From Cobetia amphilecti (GTDB lineage: Bacteria; Pseudomonadota; Gammaproteobacteria; Pseudomonadales; Halomonadaceae): a stretch of DNA of 64,000 bases. The stretch covers positions 3,348,001-3,412,000 of the forward strand of contig NZ_CP084115.1 of NCBI RefSeq assembly GCF_020217465.1, read 5' to 3'. The first letter of the stretch is position 1, and each line of letters begins with the position of its first letter. The notes below the pieces were generated by a model, which was not told the DNA's origin, searched no databases, and saw only the letters and a program-made list of their open reading frames with translations. A program made the position numbers and the translations under genes. Below, piece after piece: positions 26,459-34,576 of the stretch.

Positions 26459-27382
26459 CTAGTCGGCCTCAGGCTGCGCAGCAGGAGCCTGATGGGCGAG
26501 CGTGCTGAAGCCGAAGCGATGGAAGATGGCACCGGCCTCGTTGCTGGAAAGCCAGGCCGAGAAGGCCTCGGCCTGTGACGACGGCGCATCACCGCCACGA
26601 CTGATCAAGGCGGCAGGATAGTGGATGGGGTCATGGCTGCTGTCCGGCAGCAGGCCGATCTGATGCACCCGATGGCTGATGGCGGCGTCGGTGGCATAGA
26701 CGATCCCCAGCGGGGCCTCGCCATGCTCGACCAGCGCCAGCGCAGCGCGCACGTCCTCGGCGCTGGCCAGGCGCGAGCGCAGCGTCTGCCACTGCCCCAG
26801 CGCTTCCAGCGACTGACGCGCATAGATGCCCGCGGGCACGTGGTCGGGGTCGCCAACGGCCAGGCGAGTGTTGCTGCCGGTGGCGGCGAGACGCTCGGCC
26901 ACATCGGTGACGTCCTCGGCATTGCTGACACTGGCGTCCAGCTGGCTGGGGCCGGGTGCGACCAGCGCGAGACGGTTGCCCAGCAGGTCGTGACGGCCGG
27001 TGACAACGATGCCAGCCTGCTGCTCCAGCCAGTCCATCCAGCGCTCATTGGCCGACAGATACAGCTGCGCCGGAGCCCCATTGGCCAGCTGACGCGCCAG
27101 GGTCGAAGACGAGGCATAGACCGGCATGATGTCCACATCGGCGAGACGCTCGTAGCGTGCCTCGATGGCATCCAGTGCATCATGCAGCGAGGCGGCGGCC
27201 ATGACACGAATCTGGGGGCGCTCGTCTGCCTGAGCGGGTGCGGCCAGCAGTGCCAGCATCAACGGGGCTGCCAGGCTGGCGGCCCTCAACAGCGCTGATG
27301 AAGGAGCTGGCACTGGTGACGCAAGCCGTAGCGGAAAGGCAAGCAAGGCGGCCCGGGCGCGCAAGCGGGTAGCGAATGACAT
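26459..27382 (-). CDS. modA: Molybdate-binding periplasmic protein
   Basis: A 307-residue substrate-binding protein with an unusually long export signal (about 52 residues; basic start, hydrophobic core SLAAPLMLALLAAPAQA, cleavage after AQA). The mature protein contains VMAAASLHDALDAIEARY and YASSSTLARQLANGAPAQLYLSA (the latter read as family oxyanion-site region), as in ModA. It delivers molybdate or tungstate to ModBC. AAGGA lies eight bases before ATG 27382. It is 174 bases upstream of modB; no terminator is visible in that gap. Confidence 0.93.
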   Translation of the reverse strand: MSFATRLRARAALLAFPLRLASPVPAPSSALLRAASLAAPLMLALLAAPAQADERPQIRVMAAASLHDALDAIEARYERLADVDIMPVYASSSTLARQLANGAPAQLYLSANERWMDWLEQQAGIVVTGRHDLLGNRLALVAPGPSQLDASVSNAEDVTDVAERLAATGSNTRLAVGDPDHVPAGIYARQSLEALGQWQTLRSRLASAEDVRAALALVEHGEAPLGIVYATDAAISHRVHQIGLLPDSSHDPIHYPAALISRGGDAPSSQAEAFSAWLSSNEAGAIFHRFGFSTLAHQAPAAQPEAD

Positions 27383-27828
27383 CTACAGGGTCCTTGAACA
27401 GTGAAACGCAGCGACGAGGCCTGCTGCGCGTTGATCTCGCCATGATGCCGCGCTCGCTCGCCATGTGCATCTCATGTGGGCGCAATTGCCGCGCGGGGCG
27501 CGGAAACCGTCAACCCTGTTTGTCGAACGCCAGCGGCATGAGGCTCGCTTGAGGCAATCTGGCTGCCTGTCAGCGCCCGTCTACCATCAGCCACGGGCTG
27601 GTCAGCGGAAGCCGCCGGCTGGCAGATGTTTCGCCGCATCCGGCTACAGGCAAACGCGAATCACTCACATGTATGCCATTCGCTCGACCAGATCGGCTAC
27701 AATGCTGGCCAAAATGGCAGGGAGACGCTGGCCCACACCCCAGCAACGACGCGATTCCTGCTTTCATGCTTTCTTTCACGCTATTTGCCGCTTCAACGGC
27801 AGACAACAGCGGCGGGTGCCACCAAGTC
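27383..27828. other. Divergent control region between modA and a LysR gene
   Basis: About 445 bases without a credible gene. I looked for the AT-rich ModE palindrome upstream of modA and saw none. No clear promoter pair was found. The open frames that cross it, including the upstream extension of the LysR frame, have no motif support. Confidence 0.5.
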
Positions 27829-28743
27829 ATGCCTCCAGTACTTGACGAATTTCAGGGCCTCAGTGCCTTCGATGCCATCATGCGCTACGGCAATCTGGGC
27901 GCAGGAGCCGAGCATCTCGGTATCTCCAAGTCCACGCTCAGCCGCCGGATCAGCCATCTCGAACACCAGCTCGGCCAGCCACTGCTGCATCGTCAGGCCA
28001 ATCGCCTGATTCCCACCGAGGCCGGCACGCTGTTCTATCAGTACTGCCAGCAGATGCTGTCGCTGGGCGAGCGCTCGCAGATCGCGCTGGATGAACTGCG
28101 CGAGGAAATCAGCGGTGATATCACCGTCAGCGCGCACCCGCACTTCCTGCGTGGCTGGTTCAATCATGTGCTGACCGACTTCATCGAAGAGTATCCGGGC
28201 ATTCGCCTGACCCTGACCGCCAACCACCTTCCGCCGTCACGCGATGACGACCAGGTGATGCTGTGGCTGTGGGAAGGGCCGGCCAAGGACACCGGGCTGC
28301 GCGAGGAGATTCTGGGTCAGCAGCAGCAACATCTCTATGCCCACCCCAGCTATCTTCGCCAGCATGGCCATCCGCAGCACCCCAGCGAGCTGACCTCCCA
28401 TGACTGGGTCAATCTGATCGACCGCCATCATCCCAATCTGGTGCTCAATCACCCCGAGGAAGGCGAGTATCGCCTGAGCCTGCCGCCGTCACGCTTCACG
28501 GTCGACAACGTGGTGGTGCATGCCGACCATATCGCGCACGGCGCCGGTATCGGCCTGCTGCCGGACTACCACGTGCGTACCCGGGCGACGGCGCACCCGG
28601 GACAGTTCGAGGCCTGCCTGCCCGAGTGGAAGGGGCCGTCGATTCCGGTCAGCCTGCACTATCCCTTCGGCCATCCGCCGCGCAAGCTCGGCGCGCTGCT
28701 CGACCATATCCGCCGTCGTGTGCCGACGGACTGGACCCGCTGA
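27829..28743 (+). CDS. LysR-family transcription regulator
   Basis: A 304-residue regulator. The N-terminal winged helix-turn-helix reads AFDAIMRYGNLGAGAEHLGISKSTLSRRISHLE (two overlapping halves: FDAIMRYGNLGAGAEHLGIS, KSTLSRRISHLE), and a LysR effector domain occupies about 90-304. I chose ATG 27829 because it puts the helix-turn-helix at residues 17-36, the usual LysR position; the open frame reaches 52 residues further upstream. It is transcribed away from modABC, so regulation of molybdate uptake is possible, though molybdate regulators are normally ModE-type. The stop lies inside the left arm of a long hairpin. Confidence 0.85.
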   Translation: MPPVLDEFQGLSAFDAIMRYGNLGAGAEHLGISKSTLSRRISHLEHQLGQPLLHRQANRLIPTEAGTLFYQYCQQMLSLGERSQIALDELREEISGDITVSAHPHFLRGWFNHVLTDFIEEYPGIRLTLTANHLPPSRDDDQVMLWLWEGPAKDTGLREEILGQQQQHLYAHPSYLRQHGHPQHPSELTSHDWVNLIDRHHPNLVLNHPEEGEYRLSLPPSRFTVDNVVVHADHIAHGAGIGLLPDYHVRTRATAHPGQFEACLPEWKGPSIPVSLHYPFGHPPRKLGALLDHIRRRVPTDWTR

Positions 28744-28783
28744 TCTGTCGGCCTGACAGCGCTGCAGGCCGACAGATCAGCGG
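28737..28783 (+). terminator. Long hairpin at the end of the LysR gene
   Basis: Arms 28737-28755 and 28765-28783 pair perfectly over 19 bases with a nine-base loop. The left arm contains the LysR stop (28741-28743). The tract after it is only TTGCTTC, so it is a weak or protective terminator. Confidence 0.7.
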
Positions 28784-28857
28784 TTGCTTCAAACTTCTCA
28801 GCTTCACGACTTCTCAGTTCCACAACTTCATGACTTCACAGCGGCACTGACTGCCCG

Positions 28858-29547
28858 TCAGGATTGCTGGCCGAACAGATGACGGCGCGCTTCCTCATCC
28901 ATCGCCACATTAGCAGCCGGATTGATGTCGTCGATGCGCGCCATTGCCCGCTTGACGCCATCACGCTCGGCGATGCGGGCACGATAGGCGGCGACCGCCG
29001 GGAAGCGCGTCAGATCGATCTCCTGCTTCTCGGCCTTCAGCCACGGCCAGATGGCCATGTCGGCGATGCTCAACTCGTCCCCCGCCACGAAGTCACGCCC
29101 CGCAAGCTGGCGCTCCAGCACGCCGTAGAGGCGCTCGCCTTCCTTGTGATAGCGCTCGATGGCGTACTCCACCGGCTCTGGCGCGTAGTGCTTGAAATGA
29201 TGCACCTGTCCCAGCATCGGCCCCAGGCCACCCATCTGCCAGTGCAGCCACTGCAGCACGTCATTGCGGGCGCGTGTTTCCTGCGCCAGAAACTTGCCGC
29301 ACTTGTCGGCCAGATACTCCAGAATCGCACCGGACTCGAACACCGAGATCGGCTCACCGCCATCGGCTGGCGCATGATCGACGATCGCCGGCATGCGATT
29401 GTTGGGCGAGATGGCCAGAAACTCCGGCGCGAACTGCTCACCCTTGCTGATATTCACCGGAATGAGGCGATACTCGAGACCGGCTTCCTCCAGAAAGATC
29501 GTGATCTTGTGGCCGTTGGGTGTGGTCCAGTAATACAGATCAATCAT
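28858..29547 (-). CDS. Glutathione S-transferase, YfcG/YghU-like
   Basis: A 229-residue GST-fold protein. The thioredoxin-like N-terminal domain starts MIDLYYWTTPNGHKITIFLEE. The TPNG segment is the pattern of the Nu-class (YfcG/YghU) enzymes that use Thr/Asn rather than Tyr and show disulfide reductase activity. NRMPAIVDH and FESGAILEYLADK form the glutathione site. The all-helical C-terminal domain (about 90-229) contains LSIADMAIWPWL. ATG 29547 has AGGAG seven bases upstream; earlier in-frame codons lie inside the upstream terminator and are rejected. The true substrate is unknown. Confidence 0.9.
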   Translation of the reverse strand: MIDLYYWTTPNGHKITIFLEEAGLEYRLIPVNISKGEQFAPEFLAISPNNRMPAIVDHAPADGGEPISVFESGAILEYLADKCGKFLAQETRARNDVLQWLHWQMGGLGPMLGQVHHFKHYAPEPVEYAIERYHKEGERLYGVLERQLAGRDFVAGDELSIADMAIWPWLKAEKQEIDLTRFPAVAAYRARIAERDGVKRAMARIDDINPAANVAMDEEARRHLFGQQS

Positions 29548-29574
29548 CTGTGGGCTCCTGTGCAAGGACATAGC

Positions 29575-29610
29575 AAAATGGCTCGAACGCCCATGAGCGT
29601 TCGAGCCATT
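29575..29610 (-). terminator. Terminator of the upstream GST-like gene (minus strand)
   Basis: Arms 29577-29590 and 29597-29610 pair perfectly over 14 bases with a six-base loop. On the minus strand the stem is followed by TTTTG, so it ends the transcript of the gene at 29702-30424 and separates the two GST genes. Confidence 0.88.
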
Positions 29611-29701
29611 GAGGAGATCATGTTCATCGCCAGGCCCCTCGTGCAGCTTTTCACCAGAGGCATTGCGAGCATGTTCTTTACTGCAGCCGTTACTGAAGGT
29701 G

Positions 29702-30424
29702 TTATGACTGCGGAATCTCGCTGGCACGTGGCGCCTTGCGCGCCATGCCGTCGTGCAGGTCCATCATGCGCTCGCGCCACTGCACCAGCGGGTCGCCCGC
29801 GTCTTCCGTCTCGCCGAAGGGCGAGGTATCGGAGACGATGTGTGCCCAGATGAAGAAGCCGAAGACCAGGTAATCCGCCGCCGCCGGGGCATCGCCATCC
29901 ATGAAGGGCTGATTGGCGAGCAGGCCACGCAGCGGCTTGAAGGCGCTGTCCAGGATGCCGCGAGCGGCCTCGACGTTGTTGAATTCCTCGAAGGACATGC
30001 CGAAGCGGGCTTCGCGGCTGGTGCGGAAGTACTCGCGGTCATCCGGGTGGATGGCCGCCAGCAGGTCCAGCGCCACCAGGCGGAAGAAGCCGACCGCCAT
30101 GACCTGCTCGGTATACACCTTGACGAAGTTCAGGCGTGCCTCGGCATGTGCATCGCCGATCAGCAGGCCATCGCCGCTGTCTGGATAATGCGCGTCCAGA
30201 TGCTTGAAGATGTCATAGCTGTCCATCGCCACGCCGTACGCATCCTTGAGCACCGGCACCGTGGTGGAATCGCAGAAGTCGATCGGGCTCTTGTCGGTGA
30301 ACAGCATCGGCACGAGTTCGGCCGCAAGGCCCTTGTGCGCCAATGCCAGACGCGCGCGCCAGCAGAACGGCGAGAAACGCAGGCGGTCATCACGGCCACG
30401 CAATTCATGAAGGACTGGGGTCAT
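29702..30424 (-). CDS. GST-fold protein, second copy of a different class
   Basis: A 240-residue protein of the glutathione S-transferase superfamily. An N-terminal thioredoxin-like half (RFSPFCWRARLALAHKGL, STTVPVLKDAYGVAMDSYDIF) is joined to a helical half with AADYLVFGFFIWAHIVSD. The SPFCWRARLAL segment carries a Cys-containing active site like the Omega/Beta-etherase-type members. It is only distantly similar to the neighbouring GST and has its own terminator. ATG 30424 has AAGGAG six bases upstream. Function is not assignable beyond the fold. Confidence 0.82.
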   Translation of the reverse strand: MTPVLHELRGRDDRLRFSPFCWRARLALAHKGLAAELVPMLFTDKSPIDFCDSTTVPVLKDAYGVAMDSYDIFKHLDAHYPDSGDGLLIGDAHAEARLNFVKVYTEQVMAVGFFRLVALDLLAAIHPDDREYFRTSREARFGMSFEEFNNVEAARGILDSAFKPLRGLLANQPFMDGDAPAAADYLVFGFFIWAHIVSDTSPFGETEDAGDPLVQWRERMMDLHDGMARKAPRASEIPQS

Positions 30425-30811
30425 GCGGGTCTCCTTTAGTGTCATGAAGGCCTGGTGTCACTAAGGCCTGAGGTCATTGGGGCCTGGTGTCTTTCAAGCT
30501 TGATATGAACGGCATGACTTCGCTGCGCGCGCCCTGCCCTTGGCATTGTTTTGGACGTTGTGCCGCGCAAATGCAAGCAAAATGAGCATTCGTTCAACAT
30601 CGCACTGAGCGCCACTCAAGGCGCGAAGGCTCGCTCACCCTTGCAGTGACGCGAGGTTGGACCCATTGATGAGGGTTGCATGACCAGGGCCGGACATTGA
30701 CCAAAGGATATTGATGACACCCGGCCTCGACAGCGCGAATAATGGGGCCCATCGCGTTCGCGCCAGCCACTTCCTGCCCTGATCCCCTCTTTCATTTTCC
30801 AAGGAGTCTCG
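30425..30811. other. Divergent region with 16-bp repeats
   Basis: About 390 bases with no credible gene between the GST-like gene (leftward) and the GNAT-nitrilase gene (rightward). Three units of about 16 bases (30439-30454, 30455-30470, 30471-30486) share GTCA and GGCCTG, with a partial fourth after. They lie in the presumed leader of the GST-like gene. No clear promoter was identified. Confidence 0.6.
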
Positions 30812-32371
30812 ATGTCCGTCGAAGACCTGCACCTGAACCTGCGCAACCTGCAGGAGTCAGATTACCCCCAGCTCAAGCGCCTGATGGACGGCATCTACGA
30901 CGACATCGGTGGCGCCTGGCCTGAGCACACCATCAACCGCCTGATCGCCGAATTCCCCGATGGCCAGATCGTGATCGAGGATGGCGAGAGGCTGGTCGGT
31001 GTCGCCCTGACGGCGCTGGTGGATTACGACGCCTTCTCCAACCCGCACAAGTACGACGACCTGATCGGCCAGCGCGAGATCATCCTCAACAAGGAGGATG
31101 GCGATGCGCTTTACGGTCTGGATGTGCTGATCGACGTCGACTACCGCGGCTATCGCCTCGGTCGCCGCCTGTACGAGGCGCGCAAGGACCTGTGCCGCTC
31201 GATGAATCTGCGCTCGATTCTGGCCGGCGGACGCATTCCCCAGTACCACGAATATGCCGCCGAGCTCTCGCCCTCCGAGTACATCGACAAGGTGGAGCGT
31301 CGCGAGATCCATGATCCCATCCTGTCGTTCCAGCTGGCCAACGGCTTCCTGGTCAAGCGCCTGCTGCGCCAGTACCTGCCGGAAGACGAGGATTCCCAGG
31401 GCTACGCCACGCTGCTGGAGTGGAGCAACATCCTGTTCGAGCCCGCCGAGCGCGTGCTGGAAAGCCGCAAGACGATGATTCGCGTCGGCGCCGTGCAGTG
31501 GCAGATGCGCAAGTTCGACAGCGTCGAATCCGTGCTGCAACAGGTCGAGTACTACGTCGACGCCCTGTCGGATTACCAGAGTGACTTCGCCGTCTTCCCG
31601 GAGCTGTTCAACACGCCGTTGATCGGCCTTTTGGAAGACCAGAGCGACCCGGTGCGCTGCATCCGCTACCTCGCCGGCTTCACCGAGCGCTTCAAGCAGG
31701 AAATCTCGCGCATGGCGGTGGCCTACAACATCAACATCGTGGCCGGTTCCATGGTCGAGATCGGTGACGACAACGAGCTCTACAACGTCACCTACCTGTG
31801 TCACCGCGATGGCGAGATCGACCGTCAGGCCAAGCTGCACATCACGCCGCAGGAGCGCCGCGACTGGATCATCAAGGGCGGTGACGAGCTGGCCGTGTTC
31901 GAGACCGACGCCGGTCGCATCGGCATGCTGATCTGCTACGACGTGGAGTTCCCGGAACTGTCGCGCCTGCTGGCCGATCAGGACATGGACATCCTGATGG
32001 TGCCGTTCTGGACCGACACCAAGAACAGCTACCTGCGCGTGCGCAACTGCGCCCAGGCGCGTGCCATCGAGAACGAATGCTACGTGGTGGTCTGCGGCAG
32101 CGTCGGCAACCTGCCGTCCATCGAGAGCCTCGACATCCAGTACGCCCAGTCAGCGGTGTTCTCGCCGTCGGACTTCTCCTTCCCGCATGACGCGGTGATG
32201 GCCGAGACCACACCGAACACCGAGATGATCATGTTCTCGGATCTCGATCTGGAGCGTCTCAAGGTGGTGCGCAGCGAAGGCTCGGTGACCAACCTGAAGG
32301 ACCGCCGCAAGGACCTCTTCGAGCTACGTCTGCGTGACTGGTCGTGGAAGTCCGGCAGCCGTCAGGACTGA
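30812..32371 (+). CDS. Fused GNAT acetyltransferase and nitrilase-type amidohydrolase
   Basis: A 519-residue two-domain enzyme. The N-terminal GNAT domain (about 7-200) has LDVLIDVDYRGYRLGRRLY, in which RGYRLG is the acetyl-CoA loop. The C-terminal carbon-nitrogen hydrolase domain (about 225-519) shows the Glu-Lys-Cys triad: FPELF (Glu about 264), KLHITP (Lys about 340) and MLICYDVEFPE (Cys about 375). Such fusions occur in other proteobacteria. Their substrates are not established; acylation then amide hydrolysis of a small molecule is a reasonable guess. ATG 30812 follows CCAAGGAGT. The next gene begins four bases after the stop. Confidence 0.9.
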   Translation: MSVEDLHLNLRNLQESDYPQLKRLMDGIYDDIGGAWPEHTINRLIAEFPDGQIVIEDGERLVGVALTALVDYDAFSNPHKYDDLIGQREIILNKEDGDALYGLDVLIDVDYRGYRLGRRLYEARKDLCRSMNLRSILAGGRIPQYHEYAAELSPSEYIDKVERREIHDPILSFQLANGFLVKRLLRQYLPEDEDSQGYATLLEWSNILFEPAERVLESRKTMIRVGAVQWQMRKFDSVESVLQQVEYYVDALSDYQSDFAVFPELFNTPLIGLLEDQSDPVRCIRYLAGFTERFKQEISRMAVAYNINIVAGSMVEIGDDNELYNVTYLCHRDGEIDRQAKLHITPQERRDWIIKGGDELAVFETDAGRIGMLICYDVEFPELSRLLADQDMDILMVPFWTDTKNSYLRVRNCAQARAIENECYVVVCGSVGNLPSIESLDIQYAQSAVFSPSDFSFPHDAVMAETTPNTEMIMFSDLDLERLKVVRSEGSVTNLKDRRKDLFELRLRDWSWKSGSRQD

Positions 32372-32375
32372 GTCG

Positions 32376-33221
32376 ATGACGCACTGGTGGCAACGGCTGT
32401 GGCAGCCCTCCGCTCGCCACGGCCGTGACAGCTCAGCCCCCGACGCCGGCGCTGTCTCGACCGCACCCCCAGGTGGCGAGACAGCGCCGGATGACGCGTG
32501 GCAGGCAGTCCGCGAGCGCCTGCCGATTCTCGAAGGACTCGACGCCGAGGCACTGGCGCGTCTTGAACGGCGCGCCCGCCATCAGCTGAACGACTGGAAG
32601 CTGACCAGCGCCGAGCCGCTCGCACAGGTCGAGGCACTGGCACTGGCCGCTCAGGCGATGCTGCTGCTCAACGGCTGGGCGCATGCCGAACGCTGGCAGG
32701 ACGCCGGCGCTCGCGTGCACGAGATCATGCTGCCGCTGCAGGCCATCCGCCGTGAGGTGGAAGAGATGGATGACGCCGGTGTGGTGCATGTCTTCGAGGA
32801 CACCCGTGCCGGTGAGACCTGGTACCAGGGGCCGGTGGTGGTCACCCAACAGGACCTGGCCGCCAGCGGTGACTGGAGCGGCTTCAACGTGGTGATCCAT
32901 GAATTCGCCCACAAGCTCGACATGGCCAACGCCACCGATGCCGATGGCTTTCCGCCCCTGCCACGCCATATCAGCGCGGCGGAGTGGCACGCCACCTTCA
33001 CTGCCGTGTGGGATGACCTGAGCGCGCGCCTGTCACGCGGTGAGCCGACGCCCATCGATGACTACGCCGCCAGCCACCCCGCCGAATGCTTCGCCGTCTG
33101 CTGCGAGTATTTCTTCAGCGCACCGGATGAGCTCAATGCGGCCTATCCGGCGCTGTATGACCTGCTGGAACGCTTCTTCCAGCAGTCGCCATTGGCGCGC
33201 TGCCCGCCGCCTCCCGACTGA
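32376..33221 (+). CDS. mtfA: MtfA-family zinc peptidase
   Basis: A 281-residue member of the MtfA (YeeI) family. The metal motif HEFAHKLD (about 174-181) is followed by NATDADGFPPLP and later by HPAECFAVCCEYFFSAP, which supplies the third ligand. E. coli MtfA is a cytoplasmic peptidase that binds the repressor Mlc and so affects glucose PTS expression; with a PTS locus nearby that link is suggestive only. ATG 32376 is used because it is first after the upstream stop with GAGTCG ahead of it; the frame stays open to 32334. A fivefold 10-base repeat starts at its stop codon. Confidence 0.87.
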   Translation: MTHWWQRLWQPSARHGRDSSAPDAGAVSTAPPGGETAPDDAWQAVRERLPILEGLDAEALARLERRARHQLNDWKLTSAEPLAQVEALALAAQAMLLLNGWAHAERWQDAGARVHEIMLPLQAIRREVEEMDDAGVVHVFEDTRAGETWYQGPVVVTQQDLAASGDWSGFNVVIHEFAHKLDMANATDADGFPPLPRHISAAEWHATFTAVWDDLSARLSRGEPTPIDDYAASHPAECFAVCCEYFFSAPDELNAAYPALYDLLERFFQQSPLARCPPPPD

Positions 33222-33268
33222 CCACGCCTGACCACGACTGACCACGCCTGACCACGCCTGACCACGAC
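33219..33268. repeat. Five tandem 10-bp units starting at the mtfA stop
   Basis: Units begin at 33219, 33229, 33239, 33249 and 33259. Each is TGACCACGCC or TGACCACGAC in the order A-B-A-A-B. The first unit's TGA is the mtfA stop codon. Confidence 0.95.
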
Positions 33269-33453
33269 TGGCAGATCTGACCACCCGCTTGGCAGACAAG
33301 GCGCCAGCAAGGCGAGGAAATCGCGATAGAGAAGAGATAGCGGCCGCTTACCGCGCCGGGCATCATCTCAAGCTAACGGTATATCATCCAGAAGCGCGCC
33401 AGCAGACACGCCGACTCGATCAGCAGGAGGCGCAAAAGCAACCTCTGCATCGC

Positions 33454-34377
33454 TCACTGTGGCTCCGCCAACAGATAATCCCAGACACGCTGCGCGGTGG
33501 GCCGCATCGGGCGCTGATTGGAGCGCACCAGCCAGAAGTTCTGCTCGGCGGGGATCGTCAACGCGAAGACCTGCTCCAGCCCGCCGTTGCCGGACGCCAG
33601 CCATTGCCGGAAATGGCCTTCATGCACCAGCGCCACCCCCATGCCGAGACGCGCCATTTCCAGCGTCATCACCTGGGTGTCACAGCTGATGGTGGAGGTC
33701 GTCTTCTCCAGCCCCAGTTGATCTGCCGCCACCAGCCAGCGCCGCCAGCCCACCGCGAAGCCTGCGGCATGCAGCAGCGTCATGCCGGCCAGGTCCGCCG
33801 CCGTGCTCAGCTGCGCGCTCAGCGCCGGACTCGCCACGACGGCCATTCTCTCCTGCCCTGCCCCCACCTGGATCGCCTCCACCTGCGGCCAGTCACCCTG
33901 GCCGTAGCGCAGTTCGATATCCACCTGCTCGCCATCGAAATCGCTCTGCCAGAAGGCACTGACCAGACGCAGCGCGATCTCGGGCTGGTCACGGTGGAAG
34001 TTCGCCAGCCGCGGCAACAGCCATGCCTGCTGGCTCATCGGGGTCGCCCGCAGGCTGACCGGCGCGGCGCGCGAGGGGCCGAAGACTTCCAGCGTGCCTT
34101 CCTGCAGGCGCTGGAAGCCATCCTGCAGCGCTGGCAACCAGGCCTGACCGGCCGGCGTCAGATTGAGGCTGCGGGCATGACGCACGAACAATGGCTGACC
34201 AAGGCGGTCCTCCAGCTGGCGAATCCGCTGGCTAATGGCCGACTGGGTGACACTCAGCTCCTCGGCGGCACGCGTGAAGCTCATCAGGCGCGCAGCGGCT
34301 TCGAAGGCCTGCAACCAGGCCAGCGGCGGCAGGGGGCGCGGCAAGGCATTCGGTGTCGTAGGGGAAGGTTCGTGCAT
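33454..34377 (-). CDS. LysR-family regulator, GcvA-like
   Basis: A 307-residue regulator. The helix-turn-helix reads AFEAAARLMSFTRAAEELSV and TQSAISQRIRQLEDRLG (about 24-60), followed by a LysR effector domain. The pattern LPPLAWLQAFEAAAR at the N-terminus is typical of the GcvA subgroup. It is transcribed divergently from the gamma-butyrobetaine hydroxylase gene, 199 bases away, and probably controls it. The effector is unknown; a betaine or carnitine-related molecule would fit. Confidence 0.87.
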   Translation of the reverse strand: MHEPSPTTPNALPRPLPPLAWLQAFEAAARLMSFTRAAEELSVTQSAISQRIRQLEDRLGQPLFVRHARSLNLTPAGQAWLPALQDGFQRLQEGTLEVFGPSRAAPVSLRATPMSQQAWLLPRLANFHRDQPEIALRLVSAFWQSDFDGEQVDIELRYGQGDWPQVEAIQVGAGQERMAVVASPALSAQLSTAADLAGMTLLHAAGFAVGWRRWLVAADQLGLEKTTSTISCDTQVMTLEMARLGMGVALVHEGHFRQWLASGNGGLEQVFALTIPAEQNFWLVRSNQRPMRPTAQRVWDYLLAEPQ

Positions 34378-34576
34378 GGCTATCTCGCGTCAGAGCATGA
34401 AGGTCAATCGCACACATTAGCTCAGCTAAGTCATGGCCGTCATATTTCGCGTTGGCCAGCCGTGATGACGAGGGGGACAATGGTCTCATTCTCGGGTCAC
34501 GGCTCAGCCATACGACCCAGCCACGCGACACGCGTTGGCTCACCTGCTACTGCTCACACGACATAGGACGGCGCCC

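Noticed and set aside
33219-33268. Possible CRISPR-like array
   Set aside because: Contiguous 10-base units with no spacers, starting at a stop codon; a simple tandem repeat.
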